Origin: Nocardia alba NBRC 108234
GTDB taxonomy: Bacteria; Actinomycetota; Actinomycetes; Mycobacteriales; Mycobacteriaceae
DNA length: 64,000 bases
Assembly (NCBI RefSeq): GCF_001612665.1
Contig: NZ_BDAX01000004.1
Coordinates: forward strand, 124,001 to 188,000
Reading direction: 5' to 3'
Part shown: positions 26,335 to 33,835 of the stretch, piece by piece
Layout: the number at the start of each line of letters is the position of its first letter
How positions within the stretch are numbered: position 1 is the stretch's first letter
The notes under the pieces: generated by a model
What the model was told of the DNA's origin: nothing
Database searches by the model: none
The model's input: the letters and a program-made list of their open reading frames with translations, nothing else
Position numbers and translations under genes: made by a program

Positions 26335-28104
26335 ATGAGTGAATCCCGTCCGATTCAGGAGCATCGCTACGACGTGGTCATCGTCGGCGCCGGTGGCGCG
26401 GGCATGCGCGCGGCGATCGAGGCCGGCCCGCGCGCTCGCACCGCGGTCCTGACCAAGCTGTACCCGACTCGCAGCCACACCGGCGCGGCCCAGGGCGGCA
26501 TGTGCGCCGCGCTGGCCAACGTCGAAGAAGACAACTGGGAATGGCACACCTTCGACACCGTCAAGGGTGGTGACTACCTGGTCGACCAGGACGCCGCGGA
26601 GATCATGGCCAAAGAGGCCATCGACGCGGTCATGGACCTGGAGAAGATGGGCCTGCCGTTCAACCGCACGCCCGAGGGCAAGATCGACCAGCGTCGTTTC
26701 GGTGGCCACACCCGTGACCACGGCAAGGCGCCCGTGCGTCGCGCGTGTTATGCCGCCGACCGCACCGGTCACATGATCCTGCAGACGCTCTACCAGAACT
26801 GCGTCAAGCATGATGTCGAGTTCTACAACGAGTTCTACGTGCTCGACCTGGTGATGACCGAGTCCGATCGTGGCCCCGTCGCCACCGGCGTCGTCGCCTA
26901 CGAGCTGTCGACCGGCGAGATCCACATCTTCCACGCGAAGTCGATCGTGTTCGCCACCGGCGGCTCGGGCCGGATGTACAAGACCACCTCGAACGCGCAC
27001 ACGCTGACCGGTGACGGCATGGCGATCGTGTTCCGCAAGGGCCTGCCGCTCGAGGACATGGAGTTCCACCAGTTCCACCCGACAGGCCTCGCGGGCCTCG
27101 GCATCCTCATCTCCGAGGCGGTTCGCGGCGAGGGCGGCATTCTGCGCAACGCCTCCGGCGAGCGCTTCATGGAGCGCTACGCCCCCACCATCAAGGACCT
27201 CGCGCCGCGCGACATCGTCGCCCGCTCGATGGTGCTCGAGGTGGCCGAGGGCCGCGGCGCCGGTCCGAACAAGGACTACGTCTACATCGACGTGACCCAC
27301 CTCGGCGCCGACGTGCTCGAGGAGAAGCTGCCCGACATCACCGAGTTCGCGCGCACCTACCTCGGCGTGGACCCGGTGACCGAGCTGGTGCCGGTCATGC
27401 CGACCTGCCACTACGTCATGGGCGGTATCCCGACCAAGATCCGTGGCGAGGTGCTGCGCAACAACACCGACGTGGTCCCCGGCCTGTACGCCGCCGGTGA
27501 GTGCGCGTGCGTCTCGGTGCACGGCGCCAACCGACTCGGCACCAACTCGCTGCTCGACATCAACGTGTTCGGCCGTCGCGCCGGCATCGCGGCCGCCGAG
27601 TACGCCAACCGCACCGAGTTCACCGAGATGCCGGAGAACCCGTCGCAGATGGTGATGGACTGGCTCGACCTGATCCTGTCCGATCACGGCAACGAGCGCG
27701 TGGCCGACATCCGCACCGAACTGCAGGCCACGATGGATGCCAACGCGGGCGTGTTCCGCACCGAGGAAACCCTCAAGAAGGTCCTCACCGACATCCACAC
27801 GCTCAAGGAGCGCTACACCCGGATCACGGTGCAGGACAAGGGCAAGCGCTACAACAGCGACCTGCTCGAGGCCGTCGAGCTCGGCTTCCTGCTCGAGCTG
27901 GCCGAGGTCACCGTCGTCGGCGCGCTCAACCGCAAGGAATCGCGTGGCGGCCACGCTCGCGAGGACTACCCGGACCGCGACGACACGAACTTCATGCGGC
28001 ACACGATGGCGTACAAGGAGGGCCCGGAGCTCATCTCCGAGATCCGCCTCGACTTCAAGCCGGTGGTGCAGACCCGCTACGAGCCGATGGAGCGTAAGTA
28101 CTGA
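26335..28104 (+). CDS. sdhA: Succinate dehydrogenase flavoprotein subunit
   Basis: A 589-residue catalytic subunit oxidising succinate to fumarate. VVIVGAGGAGMRAA is the FAD site; SHTGAAQGG holds the His that covalently attaches FAD. QFHPTGLAGLGIL, GERFMERYAP and RDIVARSM are active-site stretches, with the catalytic Arg in MGGIPTKIRGEV-type context. Its TGA shares one base with the sdhB ATG, which indicates tight coupling. Confidence 0.97.
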   Translation: MSESRPIQEHRYDVVIVGAGGAGMRAAIEAGPRARTAVLTKLYPTRSHTGAAQGGMCAALANVEEDNWEWHTFDTVKGGDYLVDQDAAEIMAKEAIDAVMDLEKMGLPFNRTPEGKIDQRRFGGHTRDHGKAPVRRACYAADRTGHMILQTLYQNCVKHDVEFYNEFYVLDLVMTESDRGPVATGVVAYELSTGEIHIFHAKSIVFATGGSGRMYKTTSNAHTLTGDGMAIVFRKGLPLEDMEFHQFHPTGLAGLGILISEAVRGEGGILRNASGERFMERYAPTIKDLAPRDIVARSMVLEVAEGRGAGPNKDYVYIDVTHLGADVLEEKLPDITEFARTYLGVDPVTELVPVMPTCHYVMGGIPTKIRGEVLRNNTDVVPGLYAAGECACVSVHGANRLGTNSLLDINVFGRRAGIAAAEYANRTEFTEMPENPSQMVMDWLDLILSDHGNERVADIRTELQATMDANAGVFRTEETLKKVLTDIHTLKERYTRITVQDKGKRYNSDLLEAVELGFLLELAEVTVVGALNRKESRGGHAREDYPDRDDTNFMRHTMAYKEGPELISEIRLDFKPVVQTRYEPMERKY

Positions 28105-28874
28105 TGACTGCTGTTATCGAACCCACCAAGCAGAAGCCGGCGCCAGTCCCCGAGGGCTCGGTCATGGTCACCGTCAAGATCGCCCGGTTCAGCACCGAGG
28201 ACGACTTGGGCGCGCACTGGGACTCGTTCCAGGTACCGGTCCTGCCGACCGACCGCTTCCTCAACGTGCTCATCTACATCAAGTCCTACCTGGACGGCAC
28301 CCTCACCTTCCGGCGCTCCTGCGCCCACGGTGTGTGTGGCTCCGATGCCATGCGGATCAACGGTGTGAACCGGCTGGCCTGCAAGGTGCTGATGAAGGAC
28401 ATGCTGCCCAAGGGCGACAAGACCCTCACCATGACCGTCGAGCCGATCCGCGGCCTGCCCGTGGAGAAGGACCTTGTGGTCGACATGGAGCCGTTCTTCG
28501 ACGCGTTCCGCGCGGTGAAGCCCTACCTGATGACCTCGGGTAACGAGCCGACCCGCGAGCAGATCCAGAGCCAGGCCGACCGTGCCCGCTTCGACGACAC
28601 CACCAAGTGCATCCTGTGCGCCTGCTGCACCACGTCGTGCCCCGTCTACTGGACCGACGGCAGCTACTTCGGCCCGGCCGCGATCGTGAACGCCCACCGC
28701 TTCATCTTCGACAGCCGTGACGAAGGCGCCCGCGAGCGCCTCGACATCCTCAACGACGTCGAGGGTGTCTGGCGCTGCCGCACCACCTTCAACTGCACCG
28801 ACGCATGCCCCCGTGGCATCGAGGTCACCAAGGCGATCCAGGAAGTCAAGCGGGCCCTGCTCTTCACCCGCTGA
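28104..28874 (+). CDS. sdhB: Succinate dehydrogenase iron-sulfur subunit
   Basis: A 256-residue electron-transfer subunit. The [2Fe-2S] ligands are in CAHGVCGSDAM and the distant Cys of NRLAC; the [4Fe-4S] and [3Fe-4S] ligands are in CILCACCTTSCP and CTDACPRGIEV. It passes electrons from SdhA to quinone at SdhCD. The start overlaps sdhA by one base, and a strong terminator follows 17 nt after the stop. Confidence 0.97.
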   Translation: MTAVIEPTKQKPAPVPEGSVMVTVKIARFSTEDDLGAHWDSFQVPVLPTDRFLNVLIYIKSYLDGTLTFRRSCAHGVCGSDAMRINGVNRLACKVLMKDMLPKGDKTLTMTVEPIRGLPVEKDLVVDMEPFFDAFRAVKPYLMTSGNEPTREQIQSQADRARFDDTTKCILCACCTTSCPVYWTDGSYFGPAAIVNAHRFIFDSRDEGARERLDILNDVEGVWRCRTTFNCTDACPRGIEVTKAIQEVKRALLFTR

Positions 28875-28890
28875 CCTGCTCTCTCCGCAC

Positions 28891-28928
28891 AGGCCGTCCG
28901 CACCGAAAGGTGTGGGCGGCCTTTGTCG
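28891..28928 (+). terminator. sdh operon terminator (repeat copy T1)
   Basis: AGGCCGTCCGCACC pairs with GGTGTGGGCGGCCT around GAAA, followed by TTGTCGTT, directly after sdhB. A nearly identical element sits at 32189-32227. Confidence 0.9.
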
Positions 28929-28962
28929 TTCGTGGGCACTTGCGGGGAATGACACGCAGGCG

Positions 28963-28999
28963 GATAGTGTTACTATCCATAGTAGATAGTGTCAGTATC
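28963..28999. promoter_or_regulatory. Tandem palindromic operator upstream of the DoxX-like gene
   Basis: GATAGTGTTACTATC (28963-28977, perfect 6-bp arms) and GATAGTGTCAGTATC (28985-28999, outer arms GATA/TATC) are direct copies 22 bp apart, both followed by CATA. The second ends 16 nt before the ATG. The pattern fits two TetR-type dimers on the same DNA face; no regulator gene is adjacent. Confidence 0.75.
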
Positions 29000-29015
29000 C
29001 ATACTGGGAGTACTT

Positions 29016-29525
29016 ATGATCACCCTCGTCACCCTGGTGGGCTCGCTCGTCGTCTTCCGCACGCTCGGATCGCTGCGCGTGACTCGATTCGCCTCGTGGT
29101 CAGCGAGCGCCGCGCACGCACTAGCCGTCATGCTGGTGATGACCGGAACCGCGCACTTCATGCCCGCGAGTGTCACAGTGATGCCCAACTACGCCGACAT
29201 GGTCGCCATGATCCCGCCCTTCGTCCCCTTCCCCGGATTCATGGTCCTGGCCAGCGGCGTATTGGAACTTCTCGCCGCGCTCGGTCTGGTCCTCACCCGC
29301 ACCAGGTGGATCGCGGGCTGGGCGCTGGTGCCGCTGTTCTTGCTGTTACTGCCCGCCAACATCTACGCCGCCCTCAACGACATCCCGTTCGCGGGGGAAC
29401 CCGCATCGCCCCTGTGGCAGCGAATCCCGGAGCAGGTGCTGTGCATCGGATTCGCCGTGTGGGCGACCCGTTCGGCGCCGCACACCCTGCCAGCGCTACG
29501 GCATCGGGAACCGTCGACGGTCTGA
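29016..29525 (+). CDS. DoxX-like integral membrane protein
   Basis: A 169-residue protein with four hydrophobic helices: an N-terminal one (LVTLVGSLVVFRTL), then AHALAVMLVMTGTAHFM, GFMVLASGVLELLAALGLVLT and AGWALVPLFLLLLPANIYAAL. TGTAHF before a Pro-rich loop and GVLELLAALGLVL resemble DoxX/DoxD-like proteins, which occur in oxidative-stress and sulfur-oxidation contexts; the role here is unknown. ATG 29016 has GGGAG five nt upstream. A tandem operator lies directly in front, so it is probably tightly repressed. Confidence 0.75.
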   Translation: MITLVTLVGSLVVFRTLGSLRVTRFASWSASAAHALAVMLVMTGTAHFMPASVTVMPNYADMVAMIPPFVPFPGFMVLASGVLELLAALGLVLTRTRWIAGWALVPLFLLLLPANIYAALNDIPFAGEPASPLWQRIPEQVLCIGFAVWATRSAPHTLPALRHREPSTV

Positions 29526-29596
29526 TACCGATCCGCCCGAGGCCGTCACCGCCGTACTACGGTGGCGGCCTCGGCCATCCCTCCTTGGACGAACTA

Positions 29597-29719
29597 GCGA
29601 TTGTGTGCCGCGGCGTCCAGGACGGCGCTTCGGTAGGAGCGGCCGAAGAGGACGGCGTGGGCCAGCAACAGGTGGAGTTGGCGAAGGGGGATGCGGGTTG
29701 GCCGGTCAGAACCTAGGTC
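29597..29719 (-). pseudogene. Truncated 3' copy of a fructosamine kinase gene
   Basis: The minus strand codes for TRIPLRQLHLLLAHAVLFGR, continuing SYRSAVLDAAAHNR and a TAG stop. The intact kinase at 32742-33632 ends TRIPLHQLHLLLAHAALFGP, then SYRTAVLDAAAHYR. About 38 residues align with mostly conservative changes, and nothing of the catalytic domain is present; similarity stops near 29720. It lies in the 317-nt stretch between the doxX-like gene and argS. The remaining sequence (29720-29842) shows no feature. Confidence 0.85.
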
Positions 29720-29842
29720 ATCGAGGAAACCTCCACCTGGATTTTTCCGCCATGCGGCCCTCCGCACTCACGAACACGCGCATAGCGAGCAAACTGGGGC
29801 CGATGCCCGATTCAGCTCGAAGCATCGGAGCCGGTCAGTAGG

Positions 29843-31609
29843 TCACATCCGCTGCGGCGCCGCAATTCCCAACTGGCCCAAGCCGAGCTCGAGGATTCGG
29901 GCAGTCAACCCGCACAGGGCAATTCGGTTCGATCGAATTGGCTCGTCGGCCGCGATGACCGGGCACGCGTCGTAGAAGGTGGTGTAGGCACGGGCGAGCT
30001 CGTAGAGGTACCCCGCCAACCGATGCGGCTCCAGCGTGTCGGCCACCTCCGCCAGGACGGTCCCGTAGCCATCGAGCACCAACGCTAGTTCCCGCTCTGC
30101 TGGTTCGAGTGGGCCGGCGGTGTCGACTGTGGGCAGCGTCGTGGCATCGGCCTTGCGCAGGATCGAGCGCACTCGAGCATGGGCATACTGCAGATAGACG
30201 CCGGTATTGCCGTTGAGCGTCGTCATACGGTCCAGATCGAAGGTGTAGTCCTTGACCCTGGACGTCGAGAGATCCGCGTACTTGACCGCACCGATGCCCG
30301 CTTGCTCGGCGATGGTGTCGAGTTCAACGGCAGTCAGGTCGGGGTTCTTCTCGGCGACAACCGCGCGAACACGGGCAGACGCCTCGTCGAGCAAGCCCAT
30401 CAACCGAACCGTCCCACCCGCACGGGTTTTGAACGGTTTGCCATCGGGTCCCAGGATCGTGCCGTACGCCACATGATCGACGCGGATCGCGTCAGTGAGC
30501 CAACCCACCCGCCGCGCCGCTTCGAAAATCAGCTGAAAGTGCAGGGCCTGCCGCGAGTCGGTGACATACAACAACCGGTCCGCGTGGAGCGAAGCGATCC
30601 GGTATCGGATGGTGGCCAGGTCGGTGCTGTCGTAGCCATAGCCACCGTCGCGTTTGCGGGCCATCAACACAACAGGCTGATCGTCCGGTCCTGTAACCTG
30701 CTCGGACAGCACGACAACGTCGCCGTCGCTATCGACGGCGACACCCTTGTCTACTAGTTCGGCAACGGTGTCAGCGAGCTGATCGTTGTAGAACGACTCG
30801 CCGACGTAGTCATCCGGGGTGAGCAGGACATCGAGCCGGTCATAGATCGCGCCGAACGCCTTCTCGGATTCCGCGACGATTTCCCGCCACCGCGCAACCG
30901 TGTCGGGGTCGCCGGCTTGCAACGCAACCACCCGGGTCCGCGCCCGGCCAGCGAACGACGGGTCTGAGTCGAATTCGGCGCGGGCAGCCTTGTACAGGCT
31001 GTCCAGCGCTGATACCGCGCTCGTATCAGCACCGAGTTCTTCTGTGTGCCAGGGCGATTCGGGATGCTCGTCGATGTACTGGATGAGCATCCCGAACTGG
31101 GTACCCCAGTCGCCGAGGTGGTTGGCACGGACGACGTCAGCGCCGAGGAAGCCGAAAACCCGGGCGAGGCTGTCACCGATGATCGTGGTCCGCAGATGCC
31201 CGACGTGCATCTCCTTCGCCACGTTCGGCGCGGAGTAGTCGATGACCACTCGATGCCCGTTCTCGGTGGCGGGTACACCGAGCCGGTCGTCAGCCAGCCG
31301 TGCGGCGACGCTTTCCCAGATCGCCCGATCAGTGAGGGAGATGTTCAAGAATCCAGGGCCCGACACCTGCACATCGGCTATCACACCATCGGTGAGATCG
31401 AGGTGAGTCGCGAGTTCGCCACCGAGTTGAGCCGGCTTCATTCCGACCTTCTTCGCCAACGGCAGCGCGGCATTGGATTGGAAATCTGCCCGATCGGATC
31501 GTCGCACTACCGGGTCCGCATCCGCCATCTCCGGGCGGACTCGCACGATCGCCTCCGACACAGCGGCAGCGACACGTCCGAGCAGCGGCAAAATACCGGC
31601 AGAGCTCAC
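29843..31609 (-). CDS. argS: Arginyl-tRNA synthetase (probable additional copy)
   Basis: A 588-residue class Ia synthetase. HVGHLRTTIIGDSL is the HIGH motif; DYSAPNVAKEMHVGHLRTT is the full ArgRS signature. LGPDGKPFKTRAGG occupies the KMSKS-like position, and the C-terminal DALR domain ends in the usual aromatic/hydrophobic stretch. GTG 31609 has AAAGGA eight nt upstream and overlaps the stop of the small upstream gene (GTGA). In Mycobacteriales the housekeeping argS normally stands near lysA and thrA, so this copy, in an accessory region and bracketed by duplicated fragments, is probably additional. Its third codon positions look less GC-biased than its neighbours (by eye). Confidence 0.88.
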   Translation of the reverse strand: MSSAGILPLLGRVAAAVSEAIVRVRPEMADADPVVRRSDRADFQSNAALPLAKKVGMKPAQLGGELATHLDLTDGVIADVQVSGPGFLNISLTDRAIWESVAARLADDRLGVPATENGHRVVIDYSAPNVAKEMHVGHLRTTIIGDSLARVFGFLGADVVRANHLGDWGTQFGMLIQYIDEHPESPWHTEELGADTSAVSALDSLYKAARAEFDSDPSFAGRARTRVVALQAGDPDTVARWREIVAESEKAFGAIYDRLDVLLTPDDYVGESFYNDQLADTVAELVDKGVAVDSDGDVVVLSEQVTGPDDQPVVLMARKRDGGYGYDSTDLATIRYRIASLHADRLLYVTDSRQALHFQLIFEAARRVGWLTDAIRVDHVAYGTILGPDGKPFKTRAGGTVRLMGLLDEASARVRAVVAEKNPDLTAVELDTIAEQAGIGAVKYADLSTSRVKDYTFDLDRMTTLNGNTGVYLQYAHARVRSILRKADATTLPTVDTAGPLEPAERELALVLDGYGTVLAEVADTLEPHRLAGYLYELARAYTTFYDACPVIAADEPIRSNRIALCGLTARILELGLGQLGIAAPQRM

Positions 31610-31860
31610 CTTGGATTCCTTTCGTGGGGATAGTGAGCCCATTGTCGCAGGTGCGTCATGCGGCCGGTGATCTCCGCGAGTTGCGGACCCTCATCGAGTT
31701 CGAGACGAAGCGAATCCAAATCCACTGAGGCGGTGAGCATCCAGCCGTCGCGAGTGATCAGCGATGTCCTCGGCAGCCGGTATTCGTCCGGGTACCACGC
31801 GGTCGCAGTTTCGCCAGTTCGTCGCGGTGGTGATTCAACCAGTTGCGTTGAACTCGCCAT
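31606..31860 (-). CDS. Small protein coupled to argS, possibly the 3' half of a frameshifted gene
   Basis: An 84-residue frame whose TGA overlaps the argS GTG. From residue 20 on (AWYPDEYRLPRTSLITRDGW, then VDLDSLRLEL) it looks like real protein; the first 19 residues do not. The plausible upstream half, ADALGITQQFLSQVD and RNWLNHHRDELAKL, is in another frame on the same strand (about 31820-32000), joining near 31810. Either one gene with a frameshift, a sequencing error, or an ORF reinitiated on a remnant. Not recognised as a named family. Confidence 0.5.
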   Translation of the reverse strand: MASSTQLVESPPRRTGETATAWYPDEYRLPRTSLITRDGWMLTASVDLDSLRLELDEGPQLAEITGRMTHLRQWAHYPHERNPR

Positions 31861-32010
31861 CGACCTCGGCTGGTGGCCACCGCGGGGGTGTCGACCTGGC
31901 TCAGGAACTGCTGCGTGATCCCCAACGCATCAGCGACCGCGGTCGGATTGGCCCGCCGGCAAGCCGGTACTCCCGACCGTCGGCGCCGCAGCACCGGTCC
32001 CCATCGCGCC
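31811..32010 (-). pseudogene. Upstream half of the frameshifted gene before argS
   Basis: Frame-specific protein-like sequence (ANPTAVADALGITQQFLSQV, then WRVQRNWLNHHRDELAKL) has the look of a helix-turn-helix followed by a linker and continues in sense into the frame of the 31606-31860 ORF. No good start is seen upstream. The rest of the gap up to 32188 is lower in GC and carries no gene that I can support. Confidence 0.45.
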
Positions 32011-32188
32011 GCAACCATCCAGACGACGTTTGCATCCCATCCACGATCGGCTCCTACCCAGCCAGTTCGTGACCGTCGAGAGTCGCGGTCGATGATTATT
32101 CGAGCAGATAAAAGGGCTCCCGCCACCGTTTTTCATTGCTGAGCAATCATTCGGTTGCAGGGCACCAGCCAATCACTACCGCTCGGCA

Positions 32189-32227
32189 AGGCCGTCCGTA
32201 CCGAAAGGTGTGGGTGGCCTTTGTCGT
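32189..32227 (+). terminator. Orphan terminator hairpin (repeat copy T2)
   Basis: AGGCCGTCCGTACC, GAAA, GGTGTGGGTGGCCT and TTTGTCGTTC differ from the sdh terminator T1 (28891) at two positions over about 38 nt, same orientation. No plus-strand gene ends just before it, so it looks like a transposed or duplicated copy. Confidence 0.8.
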
Positions 32228-32243
32228 TCACTAGGATCGTCAG

Positions 32244-32720
32244 GTGTCGCAGACGTGGATGCCGATATTCGGCTACAACAACAAGGTCGCCCCTGCGAGC
32301 GGAATGCTGCTCGGCGGGTCCATCGCCATTCTCATGGCGCACTGGCTCCCACTCTTCGAGATCGACGGCAGACGAGGCCGACGAAGCTACTCATTGTGGG
32401 ATCTGCGCGAAGTCGGCGCCCCCGGCTTACCTCTGCTGGTCTTCGGCGCGGCCCTGCTGGTCGTTGCGGGTTCAGTCGCCTACCGCCGACACGTACCGAA
32501 AATATTGCTGTCCTGCCTCGTGGTCGCTGAAGTCCTCGGAATCCTGATCGCGCTGAGCACCGGATTCACGATCGCCTTCGCGAGCCTGGACTATCCAGCG
32601 TCCACTCCCATCGCGTTCAACCCCTGTCTGCTGATCCTCGTCGGCGGGCTCGCCGCCGCCCTTGTCGGCGCATGGCAGCAGCCGAAAATCCACGATCACC
32701 GACCCGAACCGGCCGAGTAG
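32244..32720 (+). CDS. Hypothetical four-helix membrane protein
   Basis: A 158-residue protein, not recognised. Hydrophobic helices: GMLLGGSIAILMAHWLPLF, LPLLVFGAALLVVAGSVAY, ILLSCLVVAEVLGILIALSTG and PCLLILVGGLAAALVGAW, with a short charged tail. GTG 32244 has AGGATCG upstream; ATG 32259 is an alternative. It follows orphan hairpin T2 and converges with the fructosamine kinase gene. Confidence 0.65.
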   Translation: MSQTWMPIFGYNNKVAPASGMLLGGSIAILMAHWLPLFEIDGRRGRRSYSLWDLREVGAPGLPLLVFGAALLVVAGSVAYRRHVPKILLSCLVVAEVLGILIALSTGFTIAFASLDYPASTPIAFNPCLLILVGGLAAALVGAWQQPKIHDHRPEPAE

Positions 32721-32741
32721 AACAGCTCTCCCCGCGATGAG

Positions 32742-33632
32742 CTAGCGGTAGTGGGCCGCGGCATCCAGGACGGCGGTTCGGTAGGAGGGGCCGAAGAGGG
32801 CGGCGTGGGCCAGCAGCAGGTGGAGTTGGTGGAGGGGGATTCGGGTCTGCCAGTCGGGAGCTAGGGGCTGAACTTCGTTGTAGGACGCGATGATTCGGAC
32901 GAAGTGGGGGGCGCTGCCGAAGAGGGCGAGGGTGGCCAGGTCGGTTTCGCGGTGGCCGCCGTGGGCGGCGGGGTCGATCAGCCAGGGGGTGTCGGACGGG
33001 CCCCAGACGATGTTGCCGGGCCAGAGGTCGCCGTGGATTCGGGCGGGAGGTTCGGTGGGGGCTTCGATGTGGATCGACTCGATGAGGGTGGCGTCGGCGG
33101 CGTCCAGGGTGCCCGCGTCGACGGCGAGTTTCAGGTACGGCAGGATTCGGCGTTCGCGGTACCAGGTGGGCCAATCGTCACCGGGGGTGTTGTCGAGGGG
33201 CAGGCTCGCGAGGAAACCTTCTGTGACAGAGCCGAATTCGGGGGCGCCTGCGTGATGGGTGAGTGCCAGTCCCGCGCCGAATCGCTCGGCGGCGACGACG
33301 GTCGGCTCGGCATGGTCGATCCACTGCATCAACAGCAGTTCGTCGGTCTGCGCGTACAGCTGCGGCACCGCCACACCATCGGCCGCTCGCAGCCAGCGAA
33401 GCCCGTGCGCCTCCGCCGCGAAGAGACCTGGCGGGGCGGGCGCGGGCTCGGCGGTCGGGGCCGCGGATACCCCGCCGGGCCAGGTCTTCAGGAATAGCTG
33501 CGTCCCGTCGTCGAGTCCGATCCGCTCGGCGACGCTGATCGACCCGCCCGCGACGGGCGTCGTCCGTAGGCGCTGGTGCGCGAGAAAGGTCGGCAGCAGA
33601 TGCGGGTTCGCGCGCAGATACGGCAGGTCCAC
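32742..33632 (-). CDS. Fructosamine kinase family protein
   Basis: A 296-residue aminoglycoside-phosphotransferase-fold kinase. HGDLWPGNIVWG is the catalytic loop and LIDPAAHGGHRETDLATLALFG the metal-binding loop, both diagnostic for fructosamine 3-kinase-like proteins; KTWP supplies the ATP lysine. These enzymes phosphorylate sugars bound to amines and so reverse early glycation, though bacterial members may act on ribulosamines or small molecules. ATG 33632 gives the family length. A truncated copy of its 3' end is found 3 kb away at 29597-29719. Confidence 0.88.
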   Translation of the reverse strand: MDLPYLRANPHLLPTFLAHQRLRTTPVAGGSISVAERIGLDDGTQLFLKTWPGGVSAAPTAEPAPAPPGLFAAEAHGLRWLRAADGVAVPQLYAQTDELLLMQWIDHAEPTVVAAERFGAGLALTHHAGAPEFGSVTEGFLASLPLDNTPGDDWPTWYRERRILPYLKLAVDAGTLDAADATLIESIHIEAPTEPPARIHGDLWPGNIVWGPSDTPWLIDPAAHGGHRETDLATLALFGSAPHFVRIIASYNEVQPLAPDWQTRIPLHQLHLLLAHAALFGPSYRTAVLDAAAHYR

Positions 33633-33723
33633 GCCGCCATCTTGCCCACAACCGCCGACAACGATCAGCGAATCGGGAGATCCCCGGCCACACCATCGGC
33701 GCCGAAGCGCTGGAACCAGTTAG

Positions 33724-33750
33724 TGAACAGGTATTACTAAACACTGTTCA
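33724..33750. promoter_or_regulatory. Operator-like inverted repeat upstream of the P450 gene
   Basis: TGAACAG (33724-33730) and CTGTTCA (33744-33750) are perfect arms 13 nt apart in an AT-rich stretch 86 nt before the P450 start. A TetR gene is the next gene downstream of the P450. The part AAACACTGTTCAT recurs at 36924-36936. Confidence 0.65.
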
Positions 33751-33835
33751 TAAATATTGATGGCGTGGTTTCATCAAGGGGAACGTGTTCCACATCACGG
33801 TGCGAAGCCCGCGCACCGGATCGAAGGAGACTGCC

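Noticed and set aside
28664..28955. Minus-strand ORFs carrying NDKGRPHLSVRTA-like peptides at both T1 and T2
   Set aside because: This peptide is the translation of the terminator hairpin repeat, not of a gene.
29605..29841. Plus-strand ORF between doxX and argS
   Set aside because: Overlaps the kinase remnant read backwards; no ribosome site or recognisable protein.
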